Notes under the pieces: model-generated
What the model was told of the DNA's origin: nothing
What the model saw: only the letters and a program-made list of their open reading frames with translations
The model's database searches: none
Program-made: the position numbers and the translations under genes
In this document: positions 38,927 through 47,708 of the stretch, piece by piece
Position numbering within the stretch: the first letter of the stretch is position 1
Layout: every line of letters starts with the position of its first letter
NCBI GenBank assembly: GCA_036378155.1
Contig: DASUXA010000109.1
Coordinates: forward strand, 62,001 to 126,000
Length of the DNA: 64,000 nt
Source: DASUXA01 sp036378155
GTDB lineage: Bacteria > Actinomycetota > Actinomycetes > Mycobacteriales > Micromonosporaceae
Reading direction: 5' to 3'

Positions 38927-41446
38927 TCACGCCGGTTCCTTCGCGCTCAGTTCGCGCGCCGCGAGCGACCGACGCAGATCGTCGGTCGCGTCGACGACGG
39001 CCCGACGCAGTCCCGGATGCAAGTCGGCTCGCTGCAGCATCGCCTCGGCCGCTTCGACGGTGAACGGGTCGACCGCGTAGTTCGGGAACGCTGCCGCCGC
39101 CAGGAATTCGGCGACGGTACCGCCCCGCCGGGCTGCCACGACCGGCATGTCCGCGAAGTACCGCGCCACGTACGGTGCCGTCAACTCCTGCTGTTCCGGC
39201 TGCCAGAAGCCCGCTCCGACGGCGTAGAGCACCCGGTGCGACAGCGAATCGTCCGAGACGACAGCTCGCCAGGCAGCCGCCTTCGCCTCCGGATCGGCGA
39301 CCGCGGCACGGCACCGCGCCGCGTGCTCGGCACCGGACGCGGTGCGGTCGCGCTGGTACTCCGCCGCGACGTCGGCAACCGTCGCCGCGCCGAGTTGGGC
39401 CAGCCGGTACAGCACCGTCCACCGCACCTCGGCGTCGACGACCAGCCCGGTCGGTACGTCGTCGCCCGCGAGCCAGGCACGCAGCCTCGGCACGTCGTCG
39501 GGACCGGCACAGGTCGCCCAGCCCTTGGCCGCGGCGAGCTGGCGGGTACTCCCCGCCGGCGCGCTGTCCAGCCTCGTCGCGCAGGCATCGGCGAGCGCGG
39601 CGAGGGCGGCGCGACGCCGGTCCGGCGGCAGGTACCGCTTGACCGCGAACCCGCGCGCCTGGGCGAGCACCGCGTCGAACACGGCGAGCACCGGCTCGCC
39701 GGGCAGCCCGGCGACGGCGAGTTCGACGTACCGCTGCGCGGGCAGCAGCGCGTCGCGGGTGGCTTCCCACGCCGACGCCCACAGCAGCGCGCGGGCCAGG
39801 GTGTCGTCCAGGGCGGGCAGCAGCCGGGGCAGCGTCGCCAGCTGGGTCGGGTCGAGACGGACCTTGGCGAACGTGAGGTCGCCGTCGTTGACCAGCAGCA
39901 GATCCGCGGCGGGCACGCCGGTCAGCGCCGGTACCGCGACCCGTTCCGCGTCGGCGTCGAGATCGATCTCCAGCCGCTCACGACGCACCAGCGCCGACCC
40001 GACCACGTCGTACAGCCCGAGCCCGATCCGGTGCGGGCGTCCCGGACGGGTCCGGCGTACCAGCTCGACCGAGGTGTACCGGTCGTCGGAGACGTCCACG
40101 GTCACCGCCGGGGCCAGCACGTCCACCCCCGGCTCACGCAGCCAGACCCGCGCCCAGTGCTCCAGGTCGCGTCCGCTCGCCGCGCTCAGCGCGGCGAGCA
40201 GGTCCGCGAGGGTCGCGTTGCCGAAGGCGTGGGCGTCGAAGTACCGCCGCAGACCCGCGAAGAACGCCTCGTCGCCCAGCCACGCGACGAGTTGACGCAG
40301 GACGGAGGCGCCTTTGGCGTACGAGATCGGATCGAAGTTGAGCAACGCCAGGGCGGTGTCCGCGACGTCGGCCGACACCGGGTGCGTCGACGGGCGCTGG
40401 TCGGCGGCGTACCCAGCCGCCTTCTCACCGACCGCGAACCTGGTCCACCCCCAGTCGAACCGGGTCGCTTCCACCGTGACACGGGTACCGGCGTAGGTCG
40501 CGAACGACTCGTTCAGCCACAGGTCGTCCCACCACCGCATGGTGACCAGGTCACCGAACCACATGTGGGCCATCTCGTGCGCGATGATCGCGGCGCGTCG
40601 CTGCCGCTCCGCCTCGGTCACCGGTCCGCGGAAGATCAAATCATCCCGGAACGTCACGCAGCCCGGGTTCTCCATCGCGCCGAACTGGAACTCCGGCACG
40701 AACACCTGGTCGTACTTGCCGAACGGGTACCGCACCCCGAACAGCTCGTGGTAGCGGTCCAGGCACGCCCTGGTCACCTCGATGATCTCCGGCGCCTCGC
40801 GTTCCAGATGCTCGACCAGCGACGCCCGCGCGTACACACCCAGCGCGATCCCGTCGTGTTCCGCGGTCACGGCGCGGTACGGACCCGCGGCGAGGGTAGT
40901 GAAGTATGTGGCGAGCGGTCGCGTGGCGGCGAACTCCCACCGCCCGCCCGCTGTCGACCGGACCGCACCGTTCGCGACGACCGACCAGTCCTCCGGCGCG
41001 GTCACCCGCAAAGTGACCGGCGCTTTGAGATCAGGCTGGTCGAAACACGCGAAGACCCGGGGCGCGGCGTCCAGGAAGGTCATCGCGTACACGTACACCT
41101 CGCCGTCCGCCGGATCCACGAACCGGTGCAGTCCCTCGCCCGTGTTCGTGTACGCCATCCGCGCGTCGACCACGAGTTCGTTGTCCGGGCGCAGATCGGT
41201 CAGCGGGAACCGTCCCTCGGACACCAGCCCCGGGTCGAGATCGACTCCGTTGAGCCGGACGTGCCGCAACTCGGTACCCGACACCTCGACGAACGTCGAT
41301 GCGCCCGGTCGGCTACAGCTGAACCTGACGGTGCTGGTGGAGCCGAAGACGTCGGCGCCCAGGGTCAGGTCGATGTCGACGTCGTAGCCGGCGACGCGGA
41401 GCAGCGCCGCGCGCTCGGTCGCCTCGGTCCGGGTCAACGCAGGCAT
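38927..41446 (-). CDS. pepN: Aminopeptidase N
   Basis: An 839-residue M1-family zinc metallopeptidase that removes N-terminal residues from peptides. The substrate-anchoring GAMENPG motif and the zinc site HEMAHMWF, followed 18 residues later by the Glu of LNESFATY, are intact. The C-terminal half is the ERAP1-like helical domain. There is no signal peptide, so it is cytoplasmic. The gene is divergent from the trpS leader region. An ATG at 41482 would add 12 residues not typical of the family. Confidence 0.95.
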   Translation of the reverse strand: MPALTRTEATERAALLRVAGYDVDIDLTLGADVFGSTSTVRFSCSRPGASTFVEVSGTELRHVRLNGVDLDPGLVSEGRFPLTDLRPDNELVVDARMAYTNTGEGLHRFVDPADGEVYVYAMTFLDAAPRVFACFDQPDLKAPVTLRVTAPEDWSVVANGAVRSTAGGRWEFAATRPLATYFTTLAAGPYRAVTAEHDGIALGVYARASLVEHLEREAPEIIEVTRACLDRYHELFGVRYPFGKYDQVFVPEFQFGAMENPGCVTFRDDLIFRGPVTEAERQRRAAIIAHEMAHMWFGDLVTMRWWDDLWLNESFATYAGTRVTVEATRFDWGWTRFAVGEKAAGYAADQRPSTHPVSADVADTALALLNFDPISYAKGASVLRQLVAWLGDEAFFAGLRRYFDAHAFGNATLADLLAALSAASGRDLEHWARVWLREPGVDVLAPAVTVDVSDDRYTSVELVRRTRPGRPHRIGLGLYDVVGSALVRRERLEIDLDADAERVAVPALTGVPAADLLLVNDGDLTFAKVRLDPTQLATLPRLLPALDDTLARALLWASAWEATRDALLPAQRYVELAVAGLPGEPVLAVFDAVLAQARGFAVKRYLPPDRRRAALAALADACATRLDSAPAGSTRQLAAAKGWATCAGPDDVPRLRAWLAGDDVPTGLVVDAEVRWTVLYRLAQLGAATVADVAAEYQRDRTASGAEHAARCRAAVADPEAKAAAWRAVVSDDSLSHRVLYAVGAGFWQPEQQELTAPYVARYFADMPVVAARRGGTVAEFLAAAAFPNYAVDPFTVEAAEAMLQRADLHPGLRRAVVDATDDLRRSLAARELSAKEPA

Positions 41447-41504
41447 GCCGGCATCCTGCCCGACGGTCGCGCCTGCGGGCATCCCGGATACCCCGTCTGG
41501 GCGC

Positions 41505-41614
41505 TACACTGTCCGGCATGCGGATGTCGCCGAATCTCGGCTGGTGGGCGCCCTGACGGGCGGCCCATTCCCGCATACCCAACGACCACACGGCCGCCCA
41601 GTCCGGGCGGCCGT
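41505..41614 (+). promoter_or_regulatory. trpS transcription attenuator with leaderless leader peptide
   Basis: A -10 hexamer TACACT (41505-41510) lies 7 nt before the leader ATG at 41518. After the leader stop, GGGCGGCC (41558-41565) can pair with GGCCGCCC (41592-41599) as an antiterminator. Alternatively ACGGCCGCCC (41590-41599) pairs with GGGCGGCCGT (41605-41614) around AGTCC as a terminator. The two share 41592-41599 and exclude each other. A ribosome stalled at the Trp codons (41542-41547) should free the first arm and allow antitermination; one that reaches the stop should cover it. All pairings are seen directly; the regulatory outcome follows the known trp attenuation model. Confidence 0.85.
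41518..41556 (+). CDS. trpL: trpS leader peptide with tandem Trp codons
   Basis: A 12-codon open frame, MRMSPNLGWWAP, with two consecutive TGG codons at 41542-41547 and a TGA at 41554-41556. It starts 7 nt after a -10 hexamer, so it would be translated from a leaderless transcript. Trp-Trp in a peptide this short, directly ahead of alternative hairpins and a tryptophanyl-tRNA synthetase gene, is the signature of ribosome-mediated attenuation. Confidence 0.85.
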   Translation: MRMSPNLGWWAP

Positions 41615-41665
41615 CGTCATGCGCGCCGAACCAGCGGCTGGGCGTCGACAGCGAAGGAGACCCCG

Positions 41666-42682
41666 ATGCCCCGCCGACTCACCGGACTCACCCCGTCCGG
41701 CGAACTGCAACTCGGCAACTACTTCGGCGCCATCAGACCGATGCTCGCCACCGCCGAGGGCGACCAGACGACCCGCCGCGACGACGGACCCGGGCGCGTC
41801 GACAGCCTGGTCATGGTCAGCGACCTGCACGCGCTCACCGTCGAGCACGACCCCGCCGACGTGCGGCAGCGCACCCTGCGGTTCGCCACGCTGCTGCTCG
41901 CCGCCGGGATCGACCCGGAGCACACCACCGTGTTCGTACAGTCCCACGTGCCGGAGCACACCGAACTGCACTACCTGCTGGAGTGCGCCACGGCGTACGG
42001 CGAGGCGCACCGGATGATCCAGTTCAAGCAGAAGTCGGCGGCGCAGCAGCATGTGCGACTGTCGCTGCTCACGTACCCCGTGCTGATGGCGGCCGACATC
42101 CTGCTGTACGACATCGACGAGGTGCCGGTCGGCGAGGACCAGACCCAGCACGTGGAGTTGGCTCGTGACGTCGCGACCCGGTTCAACGCCCGGTACGGGC
42201 GCACCTTCGTGGTGCCGCAGGCGGTCAACCCGCCGGTCGCGGGTCGGATGATGGACCTGTCCGATCCGACCGTGAAGATGAGCAAGAGCGCCAAATCGCC
42301 GGGCGGGGTGCTGCGGCTGCTCGACCCGCCCGACGTGGTACGTCGCAAGGTCGCGCGGGCGGTCACCGATCCCGGCAGCGAGGTGCGGTACGAGCCGACC
42401 ACCCGACCGGGGGTGGCGAACCTGCTCGACATCCTCGCCTCGTGCACCGGTGAGCGCCCCGAGGCGCTGGCCGACCGGTTCACCGGGTACCGCGACCTCA
42501 AGGCGGCCGTGGCGGACGCCGTGATCGACGTCCTCGCTCCCATCAGGACGCGGTACCAGGAACTGACCGACGACCCCGGGTACCTGCGCGACGTGCTGCG
42601 GACCGGTGCCGAGCGCGCCCGCGGACACGCCGCGGCGACCCTGGCGCGGACCAAGGAAGCGGTCGGTCTGGTGCGGCTGTAG
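41666..42682 (+). CDS. trpS: Tryptophanyl-tRNA synthetase
   Basis: Charges tRNA-Trp. The 338-residue class Ic synthetase has the HIGH-region variant LTPSGELQLGNYFGA and VKMSKSAKSP as KMSKS. The SDLHALTV segment keeps the His whose loss gives indolmycin resistance in other TrpRS enzymes, so resistance is not indicated by that residue. GAAGGAGA lies 5-6 nt before ATG 41666. An internal insertion after ATAEG (DQTTRRDDGPGRVD) is longer than in the common bacterial enzyme. It is controlled by the Trp-Trp attenuator upstream. In some actinobacteria the attenuated copy is an auxiliary trpS, so a second copy may exist elsewhere. Confidence 0.94.
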   Translation: MPRRLTGLTPSGELQLGNYFGAIRPMLATAEGDQTTRRDDGPGRVDSLVMVSDLHALTVEHDPADVRQRTLRFATLLLAAGIDPEHTTVFVQSHVPEHTELHYLLECATAYGEAHRMIQFKQKSAAQQHVRLSLLTYPVLMAADILLYDIDEVPVGEDQTQHVELARDVATRFNARYGRTFVVPQAVNPPVAGRMMDLSDPTVKMSKSAKSPGGVLRLLDPPDVVRRKVARAVTDPGSEVRYEPTTRPGVANLLDILASCTGERPEALADRFTGYRDLKAAVADAVIDVLAPIRTRYQELTDDPGYLRDVLRTGAERARGHAAATLARTKEAVGLVRL

Positions 42683-42730
42683 GTCGATCCGACGCGGGGT
42701 TGTCGGCGGCACTCAGTACGCTCGGACGAG

Positions 42731-42769
42731 GCGAGAACGCATCGCCAACCGCTGGCGATGCGTTCTCGC
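42731..42769. terminator. 17-bp perfect hairpin between trpS and the MFS gene
   Basis: GCGAGAACGCATCGCCA (42731-42747) pairs with 42753-42769 around ACCGC, 48 bp past the trpS stop. It is the natural terminator of trpS. The inner part of its left arm (42740-42749) can also pair with GTTGGCGATG at 42773-42782, giving an alternative fold. A second perfect hairpin (CCGCCGGCG, 42817-42825 with 42828-42836) and a small one (CCAACG, 42875-42880 with 42887-42892) follow before the MFS gene. Confidence 0.7.
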
Positions 42770-42933
42770 ACCGTTGGCGATGTCGCGTCGCGATGTCGCA
42801 CGCGGTGCCGCATTTCCCGCCGGCGGTCGCCGGCGGTTCACCTTCGACCTGGCTGGGCCTGCCCGGCGAGGTCGCCAACGACGTGACGTTGGGGGCGTTG
42901 TCGTTGACTGACCGGACCGAGGAGCGTGGGTTG

Positions 42934-44580
42934 ATGACCGCGCCGAGCACACCCAGGCACAGCCCGTGGCTGGTGCTCACCACGCTTTGCCTGGGCTTCT
43001 TCATGATCCTGCTCGACACCACGATCGTGAACATCGCGATCCCGTCGCTCAGCGACGGGCTGCACGCGTCGCTGTCCGACATCCTGTGGATTCTCAACGC
43101 GTACGTACTGGTCTACGCGGTTCTGCTGATCACGGCGGGGCGGCTCGGCGACCTGTACGGGCCGAAGCAACTGTTCATCGTCGGACTTGTGATCTTCACC
43201 GGCGCGTCGGTCGCGTGCGGGTTCGCCCAAAGTCCCGGACAGCTGATCGTGTTCCGGATCCTGCAAGGCGTCGGCGGCGCCCTGCTCACGCCGCAGACCC
43301 TGTCGGTACTCACGGTGATCTTCCCGGCGGAGAAGCGGGGCGCGGCGTTCGGCATCTGGGGCGCGGTCGCCGGCATCGCCACGGTCGCCGGCCCCACACT
43401 GGGCGGTTGGCTGGTGACCGACTACGGCTGGCGGTGGATCTTCTTCGTCAACCTGCCGGTCGGGATCGTCACCCTGGTCCTCGCCGCGGTCGTGATGCCC
43501 AACCTGCGGCTGAACCGCCGGCACCGGCTGGACTGGGTCGGCACGGTGTTGGCGACCGCGGGGCTGTTCCTCGTGACGTACGGGCTGATCGAGGGGCAGT
43601 CGCACGACTGGGGCGCGGTTTGGGGACCGGTCACCATTCCCGAGGTGATCGCCGGCGGCGTGGTGATCCTCGGCGTCTTCCTCTGGCACCAGTACCTGCA
43701 GCGTGACCGTGAGCCCCTGGTGCCGTTCTCGATCTTCCGTAACCGCAACTTCTCCGTGATGAACTGGGTCGTCGCGTCGATCGCGTTCGGCATGCTCGGT
43801 CTGTTCCTGCCGTTGACGATCTTCCTGCAGTCGGTGCTCGGCCTCACCGCGCTGCAGGCCGGTCTGGCGGTCGCGCCGATGTCGCTCATCTCGATGGTGA
43901 TCGCCCCGTTCGCAGGCAGGTTCGCCGACCGCGTCGGCGGCAAGTGGATCCTGTTCGCCGGGCTCACCCTGTTCTCCACGGGGATGGCGATTCTGATCGC
44001 GTCGTCGCACGTCGACACCACGCGGATGCAGCTGCTACCGGGTCTGATCGTCGCCGGGTTCGGATTGGGCATGACGTTCGCGCCGCTGCAAACCATCGCG
44101 ATGCGCGACATCGAACCCCGGATGGCGGGCGCGGCATCCGGTCTGATCAACACGACCCGTCAACTCGGTGGGGTGATCGGCTCAGCCGCCGTCGGCGCCC
44201 TGCTGCAGGCTCAGTTGTCCAGCAAGCTGACGGCAGCCGCGGTGGCGAACGCGGGGTCGCTGCCCGCACAGGTACGCGGACCTGCCGTCGACGCGTTCAC
44301 AAGGGCGACGTCCGGAAACCTCGACGTCGGCGCCGGACAGACCGGGGTACCGGTACCGCAGAACCTGCCCGCGCAACTCAAGCAGACGCTCGTCGACTTC
44401 GCGACCACGGTGTTCCACGAGGGGTACACCAACGCGATGCGGACCACCCTGATCCTGCCGATCGCCGTGCTCGGCCTCGCCGCGCTGACGGTACTGCTGG
44501 TCCGCCGGCTGCCCAGCGCGTCGCCCGCACCGGTCGTCGAGGAAGCCGCCGAGGTCGGCGCCCCCGCCGTCGGACACTGA
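42934..44580 (+). CDS. DHA2-family MFS transporter (EmrB/QacA-type drug exporter)
   Basis: A 548-residue proton-coupled exporter with 14 predicted helices. The DHA2 features are MILLDTTIVNIAIPSL in helix 1, motif A GRLGDLYGPKQ, motif B-like RILQGVGGALLTPQTL, motif C AGPTLGGWLV, and a longer extracellular loop before helix 14. The substrate is probably a lipophilic drug or cation; it cannot be read from the sequence. ATG 42934 has GAGGAG 9 nt upstream; TTG 42931 has better spacing. No TetR or MarR regulator is adjacent. Its 250-bp upstream region carries several hairpins and follows trpS. Confidence 0.9.
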   Translation: MTAPSTPRHSPWLVLTTLCLGFFMILLDTTIVNIAIPSLSDGLHASLSDILWILNAYVLVYAVLLITAGRLGDLYGPKQLFIVGLVIFTGASVACGFAQSPGQLIVFRILQGVGGALLTPQTLSVLTVIFPAEKRGAAFGIWGAVAGIATVAGPTLGGWLVTDYGWRWIFFVNLPVGIVTLVLAAVVMPNLRLNRRHRLDWVGTVLATAGLFLVTYGLIEGQSHDWGAVWGPVTIPEVIAGGVVILGVFLWHQYLQRDREPLVPFSIFRNRNFSVMNWVVASIAFGMLGLFLPLTIFLQSVLGLTALQAGLAVAPMSLISMVIAPFAGRFADRVGGKWILFAGLTLFSTGMAILIASSHVDTTRMQLLPGLIVAGFGLGMTFAPLQTIAMRDIEPRMAGAASGLINTTRQLGGVIGSAAVGALLQAQLSSKLTAAAVANAGSLPAQVRGPAVDAFTRATSGNLDVGAGQTGVPVPQNLPAQLKQTLVDFATTVFHEGYTNAMRTTLILPIAVLGLAALTVLLVRRLPSASPAPVVEEAAEVGAPAVGH

Positions 44581-44663
44581 ACCCGGTCGGGGTCCCGACC
44601 GACCGCGACCCGGTTGTCGCCAGTCGGGCAAAACCGCGGCGCCGGCAACGGGAGCGCGAGCGT

Positions 44664-44702
44664 GCCGGTGGGGCCGAGGCGTTACGCCTCGGCCCCACCG
44701 GC
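44664..44702. terminator. 18-bp perfect hairpin whose loop is the obg stop codon
   Basis: GCCGGTGGGGCCGAGGCG (44664-44681) and its complement (44685-44702) flank TTA, which on the minus strand is the TAA stop of obg. The last six sense codons of obg form one arm. The hairpin would terminate both obg and, from the other side, the MFS gene ending at 44580. Confidence 0.9.
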
Positions 44703-46136
44703 GTCCTCGTCCTCGCCGACCTCGTCGTCGACCTCGTCGTCGGGTCGTACCCGACGCGCCTTGCGCGCGGCCAGCCGTTCCGCTGCCGTCGCGCGCGTGG
44801 GCGCCTGCTCCAGCCGGCGATCCGTGCCCCGCACGCTCGGCAGGAACTCCGCCGGTACCGTCGGCTGCCAGTCGAACTCCCAGGTGCCGATCCGCACCAG
44901 CGCGCCCGGCTCGGCACCGAGCTTCGCGAGTTCCTCCTCCACTCCGAGCCGGTTCAGCCGGTCGGCGAGGTACCCGACCGCCTCGTCGTTGTCGAAGTTG
45001 GTCTGTCGCACCCAGCGCTCCGGGCGCGGCCCGCGCACCACGTACACGCTGTCCTCCAGCGTGATCGTGAACCCGGCGTCGTCGACCGCGGCGGGTCGGA
45101 TCACGATGCGGGTCGGCTCCGGAGGCGGAGCCTCCGCCCAACGCCGCTGTACCAGGCGCGCCATGGCGAACACGAGTTCACGCAGGCCCTCGTGGGTCGC
45201 CGTGCTGATCTCGTACACCTCCAGCCCACGCGCCTCGAGGTCGGGCCGGACCATCTCGGCGAGAGCACGACCGTCCGGGATGTCGATCTTGTTGAGCGCT
45301 ACGAGTCGCGGTCGGTCCGACAGCCCGCCGTACGCCTCCAGCTCCCGCTCGATCGCGTCGATGTCGCTGACCGGGTCGCGCTCGGTCTCCAGCGCCGCGC
45401 AGTCCACCACGTGGACCAGCACCGCGGTGCGCTCGATGTGCCGCAGGAACTCCAGACCCAGCCCCTTGCCCGTGGCGGCTCCGGGAATCAGCCCGGGGAC
45501 GTCGGCGATCGTGAAGGTGACGTCCCCCGCCTGTACCACACCGAGATTCGGCACCAGCGTGGTGAACGGATAGTCGGCGATCTTCGGTCGTGCGGCGGAC
45601 ACCGCGGAGATCAACGACGACTTCCCGGCGCTGGGAAACCCGACCAGTCCGACGTCCGCCACGCTCTTCAGGACCAGTACCAGGTCCCGTAGCTCCCCCG
45701 GCTCGCCCAACTCGGCGAATCCGGGCGCCTTGCGTCGGGTGCTGGCCAGAGCCGCGTTGCCCCGCCCGCCCCGCCCGCCCCGCGCCGCGACGAACGTGGT
45801 ACCGGCACCGACCAGGTCGGCCAGGATCTCCCCGTCGGGTGTCTGGACCACGGTGCCGTTGGGGACCTTCAGCACCAGGTCCGCGCCGTTCGCCCCGTGT
45901 CGGTTGGAGCCCTGACCGCCCTTGCCGCTGTCCGCCTTGACATGCGGATGGAAGTGGAAGTCCAGCAGCGTGTGGACCTGCGGATCGACCTGAAGCAGCA
46001 CGTCGCCGCCGTGCCCGCCGTTGCCGCCGTCCGGCCCGCCGAACGGCTTGAACTTCTCGCGGTGGATGGACACGCAGCCGTGCCCGCCGTCGCCGGCGCG
46101 CACATGCAGTACCACCCGGTCGACAAAGCTCGTCAC
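44682..46136 (-). CDS. obg: GTPase ObgE/CgtA
   Basis: A 484-residue GTPase for 50S assembly and stringent control. The Gly-rich Obg domain (residues 1-160; VRAGDGGHGCVSIHREKFKPFGGPDGG), the G domain (GFPSAGKSSL, DVPGLIPGA, NKIDI) and the C-terminal OCT domain are complete, followed by an acidic disordered tail. GTG 46136 has AAGGGG 6 nt upstream. The order rplU-rpmA-obg is the standard ribosome-assembly cluster, though a hairpin separates obg from rpmA. Confidence 0.96.
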   Translation of the reverse strand: MTSFVDRVVLHVRAGDGGHGCVSIHREKFKPFGGPDGGNGGHGGDVLLQVDPQVHTLLDFHFHPHVKADSGKGGQGSNRHGANGADLVLKVPNGTVVQTPDGEILADLVGAGTTFVAARGGRGGRGNAALASTRRKAPGFAELGEPGELRDLVLVLKSVADVGLVGFPSAGKSSLISAVSAARPKIADYPFTTLVPNLGVVQAGDVTFTIADVPGLIPGAATGKGLGLEFLRHIERTAVLVHVVDCAALETERDPVSDIDAIERELEAYGGLSDRPRLVALNKIDIPDGRALAEMVRPDLEARGLEVYEISTATHEGLRELVFAMARLVQRRWAEAPPPEPTRIVIRPAAVDDAGFTITLEDSVYVVRGPRPERWVRQTNFDNDEAVGYLADRLNRLGVEEELAKLGAEPGALVRIGTWEFDWQPTVPAEFLPSVRGTDRRLEQAPTRATAAERLAARKARRVRPDDEVDDEVGEDEDAGGAEA

Positions 46137-46192
46137 GCCGGCCCCTTACCCGTCGGTCGATCATCTACGCCGGTCCGCCCGGCGTGCAAAGA

Positions 46193-46233
46193 CGAAGCGG
46201 CCTGCGGGAACGACGTCCCCACAGGCCGCTTCG
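46193..46233. terminator. Hairpin between rpmA and obg
   Basis: CGAAGCGGCCTG (46193-46204) pairs with 46222-46233 over 12 bp, with an inner GGG/CCC extension. It lies 10 bp past the rpmA stop on the minus strand. It may reduce read-through from the abundant L21/L27 message into obg. Confidence 0.75.
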
Positions 46234-46242
46234 AGGTCTTGG

Positions 46243-46500
46243 TCAGTGCACCACCGGGACGATGCTGACGACCTTGCGGCCACGCTTCGTACCGAACTGG
46301 ACGGCACCGTCGGCAAGCGCGAACAGCGTGTCGTCGCCGCCGCGACCGACCAGGTCACCGGGGTGGAACTTGGTCCCCCGCTGGCGGATGATGATCTCGC
46401 CAGCGCTGACAACCTGCCCGCCGAACCGCTTCACGCCGAGGCGCTTAGCCGCGGAGTCGCGGCCGTTCCGCGAGCTGGAGGCACCCTTCTTGTGAGCCAT
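46243..46500 (-). CDS. rpmA: 50S ribosomal protein L27
   Basis: An 85-residue protein near the peptidyl-transferase centre. The AHKKGASSSRNGRDSAAKRLGVKRFGG start is typical of the mature form, with no cleavable extension as found in firmicutes. It lies 10 bp after rplU. Confidence 0.97.
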   Translation of the reverse strand: MAHKKGASSSRNGRDSAAKRLGVKRFGGQVVSAGEIIIRQRGTKFHPGDLVGRGGDDTLFALADGAVQFGTKRGRKVVSIVPVVH

Positions 46501-46510
46501 CGCTGACGCC

Positions 46511-46825
46511 CTACTTCCCGGTCGAGATCCCGGTCACCTTCACGCGGGTCAGCGGCTGGCGGTGACCCTGGCGCTTGTGGTAGCCGGTCTTGTTCTTGAA
46601 CTTGTGGATCCGGATCTTCGGACCCTTGGTGTGCGCGACGACCTCACCGGTCACCGCGACCTGGGCAAGCTGTGCGGCATCAGTCACCAGGTCGTCACCG
46701 TCGACGAGCAGCACCGCGGTGAGCGATACGCCCTCGCCGGGCTCGCCCGCGAGCTTCTCGACCTCGATCACGTCGCCCTCGGCGACCTTGTACTGCTTGC
46801 CGCCGGTCTTGACGATCGCGTACAT
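46511..46825 (-). CDS. rplU: 50S ribosomal protein L21
   Basis: A 104-residue 23S rRNA-binding protein with the standard MYAIVKTGGKQYKVAEGD start and the HKFKNKTGYHKRQGHRQPLT signature near the end. It is the first gene of rplU-rpmA; AGGAG lies about 11 nt upstream. The 230-bp upstream gap contains a 7-bp hairpin at 46914-46930. Confidence 0.97.
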   Translation of the reverse strand: MYAIVKTGGKQYKVAEGDVIEVEKLAGEPGEGVSLTAVLLVDGDDLVTDAAQLAQVAVTGEVVAHTKGPKIRIHKFKNKTGYHKRQGHRQPLTRVKVTGISTGK

Positions 46826-46913
46826 CGGACGCGGACTCCTGTCGTAGCTGCTGGCGGACGCTTCGTGGTGTTCGCGGTGGACCCATGGTCAACCCCGCCA
46901 CACGCGAAAACAT

Positions 46914-46930
46914 GGCGCACGAGGTGCGCC
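46914..46930. other. Small hairpin in the rplU upstream region
   Basis: GGCGCAC (46914-46920), loop GAG, GTGCGCC (46924-46930), about 90 bp upstream of rplU. It might belong to an L21 leader structure; no closer match to a known leader was seen. Confidence 0.4.
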
Positions 46931-47058
46931 GCAGGCAAGAGTACGCCATGGGCCCCGCCACCCTCAAACCGCCCCTCGCCGCACCGACCAGCGGGGCGTT
47001 CAGTGCCGGGTGACGCACCGACCCCTACGGACAGCGGCGACCGGCAGGGGCGAACTCG

Positions 47059-47592
47059 TCAGCCGCAGAGCTTCGCGAGTTTGTCGCTCGCCGCCTTGAA
47101 GCCGTTGCTGTCCAGGTCGACGCTGGCGAGGTCGTCGACGGTACGCAACTGGGCGTTGGTCCGGTCGATCGCCGCCGCCATGTCGGCGAGCGCCGCCTTC
47201 AGATCCGGGTCGGTCGCCTTCGCCGCCTGGGTACCGAGTCCCGACGACCACGTCGCCAGCAGCGCCTTGACGGACTGCAGCGCCTTGTCCTGGGCGGTAC
47301 GGTCGCCGGACATCCCCGCCTGCGCCGCCTGAACCAGGTCGGCGGCGAATTTCGAGGTGGAGTCGGCGACGACGTGCTCCGCCGCGGCGCACACCTGCTT
47401 CGTGTTCGCCGACGCCGCGGCAGCCGGAGTGGTGCCCGGCGAAGCGGACGCCGACGCGCCGGGGGCGGACGGGGACGCCGCTACCGACGGGTGCGCCGAT
47501 GCGGCGCTGTCGCCGGGCGAGGTGGGCCCGCATGCGGCGACCGGCAGCAGCACGGTCACGGCGACAGCGGTACAGGCGAGCAGGCGTCGCAT
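47059..47592 (-). CDS. Putative lipoprotein, helical
   Basis: A 177-residue exported protein. The signal peptide ends in the lipobox LPVAAC (Cys21), followed by an Ala/Ser/Pro linker to about residue 60 and an all-helical domain of about 115 residues containing two Cys (QVCAAAEHVV and the C-terminal LAKLCG), which may form a disulfide. No family is recognised. GAGGAG lies 8 nt before ATG 47592. It lies between rne and rplU. Confidence 0.82.
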   Translation of the reverse strand: MRRLLACTAVAVTVLLPVAACGPTSPGDSAASAHPSVAASPSAPGASASASPGTTPAAAASANTKQVCAAAEHVVADSTSKFAADLVQAAQAGMSGDRTAQDKALQSVKALLATWSSGLGTQAAKATDPDLKAALADMAAAIDRTNAQLRTVDDLASVDLDSNGFKAASDKLAKLCG

Positions 47593-47708
47593 GGCAGGCT
47601 CCTCGGGGCGGGGACTACGCCCAGGTTAAGGCCTCGCCCGGTGGTCCGCCGGAAAGCGGACGACCGGGCGGGAAGCGACCACCGGGGCGAAGTCGGGACG
47701 AGCGGTCA

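Noticed and set aside
37844..41515. Very long plus-strand open frame antisense to rsfS, nadD and pepN
   Set aside because: It is the high-GC antisense shadow of well-supported genes. Only the part from 41666 on (trpS) has homology and a ribosome-binding site.
41666..42682. trpS as an indolmycin-resistance determinant
   Set aside because: The His in SDLHALTV, whose replacement gives resistance in characterised enzymes, is conserved here. The attenuator alone does not show resistance.
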